Below, piece after piece: positions 16,664 through 25,927 of a stretch of DNA of 64,000 bases. Source of the stretch: Acidaminobacter sp. JC074 (GTDB taxonomy: Bacteria > Bacillota > Clostridia > Peptostreptococcales > Acidaminobacteraceae). The notes beneath the pieces were generated by a model that saw only the letters and a list, made by a program, of their open reading frames with translations, had not been told where the DNA came from and did not search any database. Each line of letters starts with the position of its first letter. The first letter of the stretch is position 1. The stretch is taken from contig NZ_VANV01000024.1 in the NCBI RefSeq assembly GCF_022496765.1, positions 33,494-97,493 of the forward strand, read 5' to 3'. The position numbers and the translations under genes are program-made.

Positions 16664-17590
16664 ATGGCATTAGTTACGACTAAAGAAATGTTCAAAAAAG
16701 CTTATGAAGGCGGATACGCTATCGGTGCTTTCAACATTAATAACATGGAAATCCTTCAAGGTATCGTAGATGCTGCTGAAGAAACAGGTTCTAACGTTAT
16801 CGTTCAAGTATCATCTTCAGCGTTAAAGTACGCTAGACCTACTTACTTAAAGAAGTTAGTAGAAGCTGCTGTAGAAGATTCAACTATCGATATCGCTTTA
16901 CACTTAGACCATGGTGCAGATTTCGAAGCTTGTAAGACAGCTGTAGATTTAGGTTTCACTTCAGTTATGATCGACGGTTCTCACCACGATTTCGAAGGTA
17001 ACATCGCTGTTACTAAAGAAGTTGTTGAGTACGCACACTCTAAGGGTGTTGTTGTAGAAGCTGAATTAGGTAGACTTGCTGGTGTTGAAGACGAAGTAAA
17101 CGTATCTGCTGAAGATTCTTCTTACACAGATCCACAACAAGCTAAAGAGTTCGTTGAAAAAACTGGTGTTGATTCATTAGCAATCGCTATCGGTACTAGC
17201 CACGGTGCTAACAAATTCTCAGGAGAGCCAAAATTAGAGTTTGGTATCTTAAAAGAAATCATGGAATTACTTCCTAACTTCCCATTAGTATTACATGGTG
17301 CTTCTTCTGTTTATCCTGAAGCTGTACAATTATGTAACGACAACGGTGGCGAATTAAAAGGCGCTTGCGGTGTTCCAGATGAGATGTTAAGAGAAGCTAA
17401 CAGATTAGGTGTTTGTAAGATCAACGTTGATACTGACTTAAGAATCGCATTCACTGGTCAAGTTAGAAAAGCTTTCAATGACAATCCTGCAAACTTCGAC
17501 CCAAGAAAATACTTAGGTCCTGCTAGAGATGAGATCAAGAGAGTTGTTGCTCACAAGATGATCAACGTATTTGGTTCTAACACTAAGTAA
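16664..17590 (+). CDS. fba: fructose-1,6-bisphosphate aldolase, class II
   Basis: A 308-residue glycolytic enzyme that splits fructose-1,6-bisphosphate into dihydroxyacetone phosphate and glyceraldehyde-3-phosphate using zinc. Seen: YAIGAFNINNMEILQGIVDA, ALHLDHGADFEACKTAV (zinc ligand histidine), VMIDGSHHDFEGN, VEAELGRLAGVEDEV, AIGTSHGANKF, VLHGASSV and KINVDTDLRIAF. Codon choice is visibly more biased than in the neighbours (AAC, TTC, GGT and GCT dominate), as expected for a highly expressed gene. AGGAGG sits seven bases before the ATG. It is monocistronic with a strong terminator. The phosphofructokinase supplying its substrate is at 29831-31048. Confidence 0.95.
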   Translation: MALVTTKEMFKKAYEGGYAIGAFNINNMEILQGIVDAAEETGSNVIVQVSSSALKYARPTYLKKLVEAAVEDSTIDIALHLDHGADFEACKTAVDLGFTSVMIDGSHHDFEGNIAVTKEVVEYAHSKGVVVEAELGRLAGVEDEVNVSAEDSSYTDPQQAKEFVEKTGVDSLAIAIGTSHGANKFSGEPKLEFGILKEIMELLPNFPLVLHGASSVYPEAVQLCNDNGGELKGACGVPDEMLREANRLGVCKINVDTDLRIAFTGQVRKAFNDNPANFDPRKYLGPARDEIKRVVAHKMINVFGSNTK

Positions 17591-17601
17591 TTAAAATAAC
17601 G

Positions 17602-17632
17602 ACAGTTCAAAATGAACTGTTGCTTTTTTTTT
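17602..17632 (+). terminator. intrinsic terminator of fba
   Basis: ACAGTTCA and TGAACTGT pair around AAA, followed by TGC and nine T. The T-run reaches into the stop codon of the convergent transporter gene, so the two genes end back to back. Confidence 0.9.
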
Positions 17633-18803
17633 ACAAAATTACACCTAAGCCAATGCTGACTAGAACAATTAAAGGTGATGGTATTTTTTTCGATAAGAGT
17701 AGGATAACTGTTACAAGGGTCACCATCATGTTTTCTGGCGTAAAACCAGATTTTTGCATCATGATAATAGCTGATACTGAAATTAAACCACCCGCTACAG
17801 CATTGATGCCCATAAGAGATATTTTCACACCTTTTATTTTCTTTAAGTTTTCCCAGACTGGATAAACAAAATAGATAAGAAGCAGTCCAGGAAGAAAAAT
17901 ACCTATCCCACTTAAAACGGCACCAGCCACCTGATACAGACTTGAAAGACCTCTAGAGGCCATACCTCCCGCATAGGCAGAAAATGAGAACATAGGACCA
18001 GGTAGTCCCTGTACAAGGCCATATCCAGTCAGGAACTCTTGATTGGTCATAAATTCATTGATTTCGACCAATTCTGCATGCATAACAGGTATCACAACCT
18101 GACCGCCACCAAAGACCAAGTAGCCATACCTGTAAAAACTTTCAAACAAGTTAACCAGGTGATTATTTAAAGTCAACTTGAGTAATACCGCCGATAGGGC
18201 AAACACGGTAAAGACAATTAAGTATATCCATGGCGGATTCAGTTTGACCCGCTGCCACAAGTTGTCTTCCTTAGAGACCACTATACTGACTAGCCCCCCT
18301 ATAATCAAGACCAAAGGAAAGATCCACGGTGCCCTGATAAAATAGGTGATGCCCCCACTTAAGACCATCAAAATGACAGTCATCTTGTTGGTTAGTACTT
18401 TCTTACCAATCCTGTAGGCTGCTACAACGATAAACCCCACTGCCATAGGTCCTATAAACCTAAGACTGTCATCTGAAATATTATAAGAAGCGAGTATGGT
18501 ATATAGAAAAGATAAAATCGTCATCATGCTCAGTACCGGCAAAGCCCATACCAACATGGTTAAAAAGGCCAGTACAGGACCACCCATCTTGTAACCTACA
18601 GATACAATGGTCTGAGTTGATGTTGGTCCTGGTAAAATCGAACACAGGGCTATTAACTCAACCAGTTCTTCTTCTGAAAGATATGCCTTTTTTATGACAA
18701 GCTGGTCTGTATAAACACCATAATGAGCAGACGGTCCACCATAGGCACCTAAAGAACATATAAAAACATCTTTAAGAAATGTAGACCATTTCACTTTATT
18801 CAT
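17631..18803 (-). CDS. chrA: chromate transporter (CHR) family membrane protein
   Basis: A 390-residue integral membrane protein with the two-domain layout of long-chain CHR proteins. The first repeat contains SLGAYGGPSAHYGVYTDQLV and CSILPGPTSTQT. The second contains YLVFGGGQVVIPVMHAELVE and LVQGLPGPMFSFSAYAGG. About ten hydrophobic helices are visible. Characterised members export chromate, and many relatives have unknown anion substrates, so the resistance function is only a family inference. AGGAGG precedes the ATG. No regulator or partner gene is adjacent. Confidence 0.82.
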   Translation of the reverse strand: MNKVKWSTFLKDVFICSLGAYGGPSAHYGVYTDQLVIKKAYLSEEELVELIALCSILPGPTSTQTIVSVGYKMGGPVLAFLTMLVWALPVLSMMTILSFLYTILASYNISDDSLRFIGPMAVGFIVVAAYRIGKKVLTNKMTVILMVLSGGITYFIRAPWIFPLVLIIGGLVSIVVSKEDNLWQRVKLNPPWIYLIVFTVFALSAVLLKLTLNNHLVNLFESFYRYGYLVFGGGQVVIPVMHAELVEINEFMTNQEFLTGYGLVQGLPGPMFSFSAYAGGMASRGLSSLYQVAGAVLSGIGIFLPGLLLIYFVYPVWENLKKIKGVKISLMGINAVAGGLISVSAIIMMQKSGFTPENMMVTLVTVILLLSKKIPSPLIVLVSIGLGVIL

Positions 18804-18877
18804 AAAAACCTCCTAAGTATACTATTATTGTATTCATTATCAACCATAAAATAGTATCCTTCAAGTCACTTTATGTT

Positions 18878-18907
18878 AAAAAAAAAGCGCAGGCTAGGCC
18901 TGCGCTT
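18878..18907 (-). terminator. intrinsic terminator of the EngB/cyclophilin transcript
   Basis: On the minus strand a nine-base G/C-rich stem (AAGCGCAGG/CCTGCGCTT) is followed by nine T, directly after the cyclophilin stop codon. Confidence 0.9.
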
Positions 18908-18909
18908 GA

Positions 18910-19425
18910 TTATCTTGTTTCTGGTTCAGGGTACTCAGTATCACCTGTGTCCACTGTAACTGATTCAATTTTTTGCTCAACAACTGGTCTGTCCATAGCA
19001 GCAGTTTGAGTTTCTGCAATCTCATTTACAACGTCCATACCTTCGATTACTTTACCGAAAGCAGCGTATGAGCCATCTAAATGAGGTGAATCTTTGTGCA
19101 TAACAAAGAATTGAGAACCAGCTGAGTTAGGCATTTGAGATCTAGCCATTGATAAAACACCAGCAGTGTGCTTTAATTGGTTGTCAAAGCCGTTCATTGA
19201 GAACTCACCCTTAATACCATAGCCAGGACCACCCATACCAGAACCTTCTGGGCAACCACCTTGAATCATAAAGCCTCTGATAACTCTGTGGAAAACTAAG
19301 CCATCATAAAAGCCTTTTTTGATTAATGAAATAAAGTTATTTACTGTATTTGGTGCGATTTCAGGATATAACTCTGCTTTAAACACCTTACCTGTATTCA
19401 TTGTAACTGTAACTATTGGATTCAT
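18910..19425 (-). CDS. cyclophilin-type peptidyl-prolyl cis-trans isomerase
   Basis: A 171-residue cytosolic prolyl isomerase that assists protein folding. Motifs include APNTVNNFISLIKKGFYDGL, VFHRVIRGFMIQGGCPEGSG (active-site Arg), GVLSMARSQMPNSAGSQFFV and LDGSYAAFGKVIEGMDVV. There is no signal peptide. The last 15 residues are acidic and Pro/Glu-rich. It follows engB by nine bases and ends the lon-engB-ppi unit, so it belongs to the protein-quality-control block. Confidence 0.92.
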   Translation of the reverse strand: MNPIVTVTMNTGKVFKAELYPEIAPNTVNNFISLIKKGFYDGLVFHRVIRGFMIQGGCPEGSGMGGPGYGIKGEFSMNGFDNQLKHTAGVLSMARSQMPNSAGSQFFVMHKDSPHLDGSYAAFGKVIEGMDVVNEIAETQTAAMDRPVVEQKIESVTVDTGDTEYPEPETR

Positions 19426-19434
19426 TTTGCCTCC

Positions 19435-20058
19435 TTAAGACTGTTGTCTTTCAAAGTGAACATCATAGCCATTCACTTCAAATAACTCATTAAATATATC
19501 CCATACTTCATACTTACCATAACGGTCCATTGTAGACGTCATAGCCAGCACTGCATGTTCCTCCATCTCCAAAGTATCTCTGATGATTTTCACATGCTTC
19601 TGAAGTTGGCTCTTCTTGATTTTATCATATTTTGTACCAACTACAATACCGTTGAAACCATAAGTCTTGATCCACTTGTACATTTCAACGTCCTCTGCCG
19701 TCGGCTTATGACGTAAGTCTACTAGAAGGATCACTTCTAATAGGTTCTTTCTTGTTTTTAGATAGGTCTCAATTATTGTACCCCAAGTTTTTTTCTGCTC
19801 TTTTGAAACCCTTGCATAACCATAGCCTGGTAAGTCAACAAGTGTAAACTTACCATCTATGTCAAAGAAGTTGATCAACTGAGTTTTACCCGGTGTTGAA
19901 GACGTTCTTGCAAGGTTCTTTCTGTTAAGAAGCATGTTAATCAGTGAAGATTTACCCACGTTTGATCTACCTACTACTGCAATTTCAGGTAGGTCACTTT
20001 CAGGATATTGTTCTCTCTTAACCGCACTGGTTACAAATTGACTCTTTTTAATCTTCAT
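19435..20058 (-). CDS. engB: ribosome biogenesis GTPase EngB (YsxC)
   Basis: A 207-residue GTPase needed for large ribosomal subunit assembly. G1 is GRSNVGKSSLIN (residues 30-41). G2 lies in ARTSSTPGKTQLINFF, G3 is VDLPGYGYARVS and G4 is GTKYDKIKK. Its length is typical. The start codon lies immediately after the lon stop codon (one base between them), so translation is probably coupled to lon. The lon-engB order is common in Bacillota. Confidence 0.95.
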   Translation of the reverse strand: MKIKKSQFVTSAVKREQYPESDLPEIAVVGRSNVGKSSLINMLLNRKNLARTSSTPGKTQLINFFDIDGKFTLVDLPGYGYARVSKEQKKTWGTIIETYLKTRKNLLEVILLVDLRHKPTAEDVEMYKWIKTYGFNGIVVGTKYDKIKKSQLQKHVKIIRDTLEMEEHAVLAMTSTMDRYGKYEVWDIFNELFEVNGYDVHFERQQS

Positions 20059-20059
20059 T

Positions 20060-22381
20060 TTAAGCCTCTTTTACTAAAGCATGTTCTAAAACTTCATCCA
20101 TTGTTTTAACTGGAACCATTTCTACATTTTCTCTTACTGATTCAGGGATATCCTTTAAGTCCTTGATGTTCTCATGTGGGAACAGAACTTTCTTGATACC
20201 TGCTCTTTCAGCAGCTAATGTCTTTTCCTTTAAACCACCAATTGGTAAAACTCTACCACGTAAGGTGATTTCACCAGTCATAGCAACATCATTTCTTACA
20301 GGAATATCTGTAATTGCAGATAAGACTGCTGTTGCCATGGTAATACCTGCAGAAGGACCATCTTTAGGTGTTGCCCCTTCTGGTATATGAATATGAATGT
20401 CCATTTTTTCATGGAAATCTGATTCTAAATTGTACTTGTTTGAAATCGATCGGATGTATGACATACCTGCTCTAGCAGATTCTTTCATAACATCACCAAG
20501 TTGGCCTGTTAAAACAAGTTTGCCTTTACCGCTAAGCTTAGCCACTTCAATGTTTAAAGTTGTACCACCTACAGCCGTCCAAGCAAGACCCATAACCACG
20601 CCCACTTGACTCTTGTCTTCGATTTCGTCGTATTGATAAATCGGTTCATCTAAGAAAGTTTTGACTTCCTCAGGCACAACATCGATAAATTCTGTTTTGT
20701 TTTCAACGATTTCAACAGCAAGTTTTCTCATCAGCTTGGCAATTTTTCTCTCAAGCTCTCTTACACCAGACTCTCTTGTGTAGTTGGTGATGATCTTTCT
20801 TATAGCATCATCGTGTAGATCAAACTGCTCATCTACTAAACCGTGAACATCTCTTTGCTTAGACACAAGGTATCTCTTGGCAATTTCAAGCTTTTCACGC
20901 TCTGTATAACCCGATACCTGGATGACTTCCATACGGTCTAAAAGTGGTCTTGGAATGGTTGATAAGCTGTTGGCAGTCGTTACAAACATAACCTTTGATA
21001 AGTCAAAAGCAACTTCTAAGTAGTGGTCTGTAAACTCCTTGTTTTGTTCTGGATCTAGAACCTCTAATAAGGCTGACGCTGGGTCACCCCTAAAGTCAGA
21101 AGAAAGTTTATCAATCTCATCAAATAGTAAAACTGGATTCTTATAACCCGCTTCCTTGATGGCATTCATAATACGACCAGGAATAGCACCGATGTAAGTT
21201 CTTCTATGACCACGAATTTCAGCTTCATCTCGAACACCACCTAATGACATTCTGATAAACTTACGGTTAAGTGATCTGGCAATAGACTTAGCAATAGATG
21301 TCTTACCAACCCCTGGAGGGCCTACTAAACAAATGATTGGTCCCTTCATAGACTTGGTCAATTGCTTCACTGCAAGATATTCTAGTACTCTTTCTTTTAC
21401 CTCTTTTAAACCATAGTGATCTTCATCTAAGATCTTTCTAGACTTAGATAAATCTAAAGAATCTTTTGTCATCTTACCCCATGGTAAATCAAGTATGTTA
21501 TTCACATATGTTCTGATGACATTGGACTCAGCAGAGTTAGGTGCCATAAGTTGAAGTCTTTTCACTTCAGCTTCTAACTTCTCTTTTACTGATTTAGGTG
21601 CCTTCAGTTTTTTGATCTTGGCCTTTAACTCTTCGACTTCCTCATCTTTTGAATAATCTTCTCCAAGTTCCTCACGGATGGCCTTGATCTGTTCTTTCAA
21701 GTAGTACTCTTTTTGCATCTTGTTGATCTGGCTTTTTACCTTATCATTGATCTTTTTCTCTACTTGAATGATATCAATTTCTGTTAAGATATATTGATAC
21801 AAAACTTCTAAACGAAGCTTTGGTGTAATCGCTTCAATTAGGACCTGCTTTTGGTCCATCTTCAATGAAATATTAGACGCTATAACATCCGCCAAACGAC
21901 CACAATTGTCAATGGCTCTTACTGTTAATAAAACATCTGGTGTAATCTTTGGATTTAAGTCCACATACTGCTCAAATGTTTGTAAAACTGAACGTTTTAA
22001 GGCTTCACATTCCTTATCAATTTCAAAGTCTGTATCTGGGTACTCTTCAATCATAACCTTTAAATAAGGTTCTTCTTGAAGGACGTCTTTAATCTTTGCT
22101 CTTGAAATTCCCTCTACCAATACACGGATGGTATCACCAGGCAGTTTAAGCATTTGCTTAACCTTACATAGGGTACCAATTTCATGAATTTCATCAATAG
22201 TTGGATCATCTGTTTCTATACTCTTTTGTGTTGTTAAGAAAATCTTCTGATTTTGGATCATTGCTTCTTCTAAAGCCTTGATTGATTTTTCTCTACCAAC
22301 ATCAAAATGAATTACCATGTATGGAAAGATGGTTAATCCACGTAGGGGAATAACTGCTATTTCTCTTAAATTATTTTCCAT
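20060..22381 (-). CDS. lon: ATP-dependent protease Lon (LonA type)
   Basis: A 773-residue soluble hexameric AAA+ protease that degrades damaged and regulatory proteins. The N-terminal substrate-recognition domain (EIAVIPLRGLTIFPYMVIHF) is followed by a coiled-coil stretch (200-290), the ATPase domain with GPPGVGKT (354-361) and FDEIDKL, and the C-terminal protease domain with PKDGPSAGI (Ser677) and GGLKEK (Lys720), the Ser-Lys dyad. Length and order are normal for LonA. It is separated from clpX by a terminator and only about 50 bases, so it probably has its own promoter or depends on readthrough. I could not identify that promoter. Confidence 0.96.
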   Translation of the reverse strand: MENNLREIAVIPLRGLTIFPYMVIHFDVGREKSIKALEEAMIQNQKIFLTTQKSIETDDPTIDEIHEIGTLCKVKQMLKLPGDTIRVLVEGISRAKIKDVLQEEPYLKVMIEEYPDTDFEIDKECEALKRSVLQTFEQYVDLNPKITPDVLLTVRAIDNCGRLADVIASNISLKMDQKQVLIEAITPKLRLEVLYQYILTEIDIIQVEKKINDKVKSQINKMQKEYYLKEQIKAIREELGEDYSKDEEVEELKAKIKKLKAPKSVKEKLEAEVKRLQLMAPNSAESNVIRTYVNNILDLPWGKMTKDSLDLSKSRKILDEDHYGLKEVKERVLEYLAVKQLTKSMKGPIICLVGPPGVGKTSIAKSIARSLNRKFIRMSLGGVRDEAEIRGHRRTYIGAIPGRIMNAIKEAGYKNPVLLFDEIDKLSSDFRGDPASALLEVLDPEQNKEFTDHYLEVAFDLSKVMFVTTANSLSTIPRPLLDRMEVIQVSGYTEREKLEIAKRYLVSKQRDVHGLVDEQFDLHDDAIRKIITNYTRESGVRELERKIAKLMRKLAVEIVENKTEFIDVVPEEVKTFLDEPIYQYDEIEDKSQVGVVMGLAWTAVGGTTLNIEVAKLSGKGKLVLTGQLGDVMKESARAGMSYIRSISNKYNLESDFHEKMDIHIHIPEGATPKDGPSAGITMATAVLSAITDIPVRNDVAMTGEITLRGRVLPIGGLKEKTLAAERAGIKKVLFPHENIKDLKDIPESVRENVEMVPVKTMDEVLEHALVKEA

Positions 22382-22404
22382 AACTGTCTCCTCATTACTT
22401 GCTT

Positions 22405-22429
22405 AAAAACGAGTCCGAAGACTCGTTTC
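22405..22429 (-). terminator. intrinsic terminator between clpX and lon
   Basis: On the minus strand, AAACGAGTC and GACTCGTTT pair around a TTCG tetraloop and are followed by a run of five T. It separates the tig-clpP-clpX transcript from lon. Confidence 0.85.
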
Positions 22430-22432
22430 TAA

Positions 22433-23677
22433 TTAAGATGCATTTTCATTGTTGTTATCTAATAGAAGTGTTGGTTGCTGATTGTTTTCAATCGTTTCTT
22501 TTGTTATTACACATTTTTTAACATCACTTCTTGAAGGGATATCGTACATGATATCCATCATGACTTTTTCAATGATACTTCTTAAACCACGCGCACCAGT
22601 TTTTCTTTCGATAGCCAGTTTGGCAATAGCTGCTAAAGCATCTTCATTAAACTCTAACTCAACTCCATCTAATTCAAATAATTTATGGTATTGTTTTGCT
22701 AAAGCATTTTTAGGCTCACTTAAAATTCTAACAAGAACTTCTTCTGTCAACTCATGAAGTGAGACCACAACTGGTAAACGACCCACAAACTCAGGAATCA
22801 AACCAAACTTCAGTAAATCCTGTGTCTCAAGCTTTTCAAGTAATGCACCAATTTCAAAGTCTTTTTTACTTCTAATTTCAGCACCAAAACCTAGAGCTTT
22901 CTGACCAGTACGCTTTTCAATGATTTTTCCAATACCATCAAACGCACCACCACAGATAAATAGAATGTTGGTTGTATCCAATTGGATAAATTCTTGATGT
23001 GGATGTTTCCTGCCACCTTGAGGTGGAACATTTGCTACAGTGCCCTCAATCATCTTAAGAAGCGCCTGTTGCACACCTTCACCACTTACATCACGTGTGA
23101 TAGAAGGATTTTCTGATTTTCTAGTAATCTTATCAATCTCATCAATATAGATAATACCACGTTGAGCGGCTTCTACATCATAATCTGCTGCTTGAATAAG
23201 CTTCAAAAGAATATTTTCAACATCTTCACCAACATAACCTGCTTCAGTTAAAGAGGTAGCATCTGCAATAGCAAATGGTACATTTAAGATCTTAGCAAGT
23301 GTTTGTGCTAGAAGTGTTTTACCAGAACCAGTTGGTCCCATTAATAAAATATTAGACTTTTGAAGTTCAATGTCATCATCCATCTTATGATTGATTCTCT
23401 TGTAATGATTGTAAACCGCTACAGATAAGGCTTTCTTAGCACGGTCTTGACCAATAACATAATCATTAAGTGTTGTGTTGATCTCAGCCGGCTTAGGTAG
23501 GTTATCTATATCGAAATCATACATTTCCTCGACTTCTTCTGAGATGATTTCCTGGCAAAGTTCGATACACTCATCACAAATGTAAACATTTGGACCAGCG
23601 ATCAATCTTTTTACCTGATCTTGAGACTTACCACAAAACGAGCATCTCAAGTGCTTCTTATCTTCATATTTTGACAT
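22433..23677 (-). CDS. clpX: ATP-dependent Clp protease ATP-binding subunit ClpX
   Basis: A 414-residue AAA+ unfoldase that delivers substrates to ClpP. The N-terminal zinc-binding domain has Cys12, Cys15, Cys34 and Cys37. Then come LNDYVIGQDRAKKALSVAVY, Walker A GPTGSGKT (114-121), Walker B IIYIDEIDKI, the IGF-type ClpP loop region (KALGFGAEI) and the sensor-2 segment GARGLRSIIE. All hallmarks are intact. It follows clpP by 11 bases in the same operon. Confidence 0.96.
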   Translation of the reverse strand: MSKYEDKKHLRCSFCGKSQDQVKRLIAGPNVYICDECIELCQEIISEEVEEMYDFDIDNLPKPAEINTTLNDYVIGQDRAKKALSVAVYNHYKRINHKMDDDIELQKSNILLMGPTGSGKTLLAQTLAKILNVPFAIADATSLTEAGYVGEDVENILLKLIQAADYDVEAAQRGIIYIDEIDKITRKSENPSITRDVSGEGVQQALLKMIEGTVANVPPQGGRKHPHQEFIQLDTTNILFICGGAFDGIGKIIEKRTGQKALGFGAEIRSKKDFEIGALLEKLETQDLLKFGLIPEFVGRLPVVVSLHELTEEVLVRILSEPKNALAKQYHKLFELDGVELEFNEDALAAIAKLAIERKTGARGLRSIIEKVMMDIMYDIPSRSDVKKCVITKETIENNQQPTLLLDNNNENAS

Positions 23678-23688
23678 ATTGTCACCTC

Positions 23689-24270
23689 TTATCTTGAAGT
23701 AATCACCTTATCGATTAAGCCATATTCTTTGGCTTCTTCAGCACTAAGGAAATTATCTCTTTCCGTATCTTGACAAACCTTCTCATATTCTTGACCTGAT
23801 CTTTCTGCCATTATACGATTTAACTTTTCTTTCATCTGAACAATTCTTTCAGCATGAATCATAATATCTGTTGCTTGACCCCTTGTGCCACCTAAAGGTT
23901 GATGAATCATCACCTCTGAGTTAGGTAAACAGTAACGCTTACCTTTAGCACCTGCAGTTAAAAGGAAGGCTCCCATACTAGCTGCCATACCAACACAAAT
24001 TGTTGATACATCTGGTTTAATATATTGCATGGTATCGTAGATTGCCATACCGGCAGTAATCGATCCACCCGGACTGTTGATGTAAAGATGAATGTCTTTA
24101 TCAGGATCATCAGCTTCTAAGAATAGAAGCTGAGCCACAACCACACTCGCTGTGTGATCATTGACTTCATCACCTAAAAAGATGATTCTATCTTTTAAAA
24201 GTCTTGAATAAATGTCATACGTTCTTTCGCCACGATTTGTTTGTTCTACTACATAAGGTATTGTTGCCAT
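23689..24270 (-). CDS. clpP: ATP-dependent Clp protease proteolytic subunit ClpP
   Basis: A 193-residue serine peptidase that forms the barrel-shaped proteolytic chamber. The catalytic triad is visible as Ser98 in GMAASMGAF, His123 in MIHQPLGG and Asp172 in DTERDNF. A short N-terminal propeptide-like segment precedes GERTYDIYSRLLKDRI. It lies between tig and clpX, the standard arrangement, with AAAGGAGG before the start. Confidence 0.96.
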   Translation of the reverse strand: MATIPYVVEQTNRGERTYDIYSRLLKDRIIFLGDEVNDHTASVVVAQLLFLEADDPDKDIHLYINSPGGSITAGMAIYDTMQYIKPDVSTICVGMAASMGAFLLTAGAKGKRYCLPNSEVMIHQPLGGTRGQATDIMIHAERIVQMKEKLNRIMAERSGQEYEKVCQDTERDNFLSAEEAKEYGLIDKVITSR

Positions 24271-24299
24271 AGCTTAAACCTCCTTTTATACGGTTTTGT

Positions 24300-25586
24300 C
24301 TACTTTAACTTTGCATTATCTACTAAGAAGTCTACTGTTTTTCTAATAGCGATTGTATTCTTTATATACTCAAAATTATCAGCTTCAAACATTTTCTTGA
24401 TTTGCTCAATGTCTTGTTTTTGTGCTTCAGCGTACTTTTCCATTTCAGCATTTAAATCTTCTTCAGTCGCTTCAATGTTCTCTAATTCTTTAACTTTTTC
24501 AATTACTAAGTTAGTCTTAACTCTAGTTAAAGCATCATCAGCCATTTGAGCTCTTAATTGCTCTACAGTAGTACCAGTTAATTCAAAGTACTTGTCTAAT
24601 TGTAGACCTGAGTATTGTAATTGCATTTGGAAATCTCTTAACATATGATCAGTTTCCATATCGATCATACCTTGAGGAATTTCAATATCTACTAATCCAG
24701 AAACAGCCTCAATAACTTTGTCTCTTTGAGCTGCTTTATCAGCATTTTCAGCTTGCTCTACCATAATTCTCTTTAAGTCAGCCTTGTACTCATCTAAAGT
24801 ATCAAACTCAGATACGTCTTTAGCAAACTCATCATCTAATTCTGGTAATTCTTTTCTTGAAATAGAATTAACTTTTACTTTGAAAACTACTGGTTGACCA
24901 GCTAAGTTTTCAGCTTGGTAGTCTTCTGGGAAAGTTACATTAACGTCAACATCAGCACCAACCTCAGCACCAACTAACTCCTCTTCAAAACCAGGAATAA
25001 ATTGACCTGAACCGATTGTTAAGTCATGACCTTCTGCGGTACCACCTTCAAATTGCTCTTCACCTAAGAAACCAGCATAGTTGATGTTAGCAGTATCGCC
25101 GTTTTCAACTTTACCTTCTTCAATAGTAATCACACGACCATTTTGATCTTGAACTCTCTTAAGTTCTTCTTCTAATTGCTCATCCGTTACTGGGTTCTCA
25201 ACTTTTTCTACTTCAATGCCTTTATAGTTATCAAGTTCGAATTCAGGCTTCACTTCTACGATAGCCTCTAACTCTACACCTGTTTCCATATTGATTTCTT
25301 TGATATCAACATCTGGTCTGTCAACAACGTCTAATTTTAACTCGTCGATAGCCTTTGGGTAGTGCTCGTTTAATAAGATGTTGATAGCTTCTTCATAAAA
25401 TACGCCTTCGCCGTATTGCTTCTCGATGATGCTCTTTGGAGCTTTACCTTTTCTGAAGCCAGGAATGTTGAATCTTTTTCTTTCCTTTGTGTAAGCACTC
25501 TTCACTGCAGCGTTAAAATCTTCAACACTAGCCTTCATGCTTATTGTAACCTTATTATTTTCCTTTTTTAGTAATTCATAATTCAT
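24300..25586 (-). CDS. tig: trigger factor, ribosome-associated chaperone
   Basis: A 428-residue chaperone with prolyl isomerase activity that binds nascent chains at the ribosome exit tunnel. Residues 1-110 are the ribosome-binding domain with the signature FNIPGFRKGKAPKSIIEKQY. The FKBP-like domain runs about 150-245 (ENGDTANINYAGFLGEEQFE, DVNVTFPEDYQAENLAGQPV), and the helical C-terminal domain follows. It is the first gene of the tig-clpP-clpX operon, with AGGAGG before the ATG and a good promoter about 100 bases upstream. Confidence 0.96.
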   Translation of the reverse strand: MNYELLKKENNKVTISMKASVEDFNAAVKSAYTKERKRFNIPGFRKGKAPKSIIEKQYGEGVFYEEAINILLNEHYPKAIDELKLDVVDRPDVDIKEINMETGVELEAIVEVKPEFELDNYKGIEVEKVENPVTDEQLEEELKRVQDQNGRVITIEEGKVENGDTANINYAGFLGEEQFEGGTAEGHDLTIGSGQFIPGFEEELVGAEVGADVDVNVTFPEDYQAENLAGQPVVFKVKVNSISRKELPELDDEFAKDVSEFDTLDEYKADLKRIMVEQAENADKAAQRDKVIEAVSGLVDIEIPQGMIDMETDHMLRDFQMQLQYSGLQLDKYFELTGTTVEQLRAQMADDALTRVKTNLVIEKVKELENIEATEEDLNAEMEKYAEAQKQDIEQIKKMFEADNFEYIKNTIAIRKTVDFLVDNAKLK

Positions 25587-25684
25587 TGTTTATGATCCTC
25601 CTAGAATTTAGTTAATGTATATAAACGCCTCAAGAATTGCCGTACAATTCAAGACATAGTTATATCAATTTTAATTACCCATAT

Positions 25685-25713
25685 ATACTATCTCAAATAG
25701 GCTCGTATGTAAA
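25685..25713 (-). promoter_or_regulatory. promoter of the tig-clpP-clpX operon
   Basis: On the minus strand, TTTACA (25713-25708), a 17-base spacer and TAGTAT (25690-25685), leaving a leader of about 95 bases. The 340-base gap 25587-25927 otherwise holds only A/T-rich sequence and the divergent helicase promoter. I see no CIRCE or CtsR site. Confidence 0.65.
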
Positions 25714-25883
25714 TAGATTTTACGTTTTTTTTATCACATAAAGGCTTGAAAACACTCAAATCCTCAAATCCTAGAAAACAAGTAGGAATTTCTATCTATA
25801 TCTATCATATTACATGGTAAAAATAAAAGATAGGCAAAAGACATTTTTAGCCAAATTATCATTTCTACCGACACTCTAGATAT

Positions 25884-25894
25884 TGTGTTATAAT
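25884..25894 (+). promoter_or_regulatory. extended -10 promoter of the helicase gene
   Basis: A perfect TATAAT (25889-25894) is preceded by TGT, giving a TGn extended -10 element. No convincing -35 box is seen. It lies about 33 bases before the helicase ATG. Confidence 0.55.
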
Positions 25895-25927
25895 CAATAG
25901 GTAACTTATTTTAGTAAAGGAAGTTTT

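Noticed and set aside
18816..18843. TTGATA-16-TATACT promoter for the chromate-family transporter
   Set aside because: The implied transcript start would fall at or inside the ribosome binding site, so I left it out as a feature.
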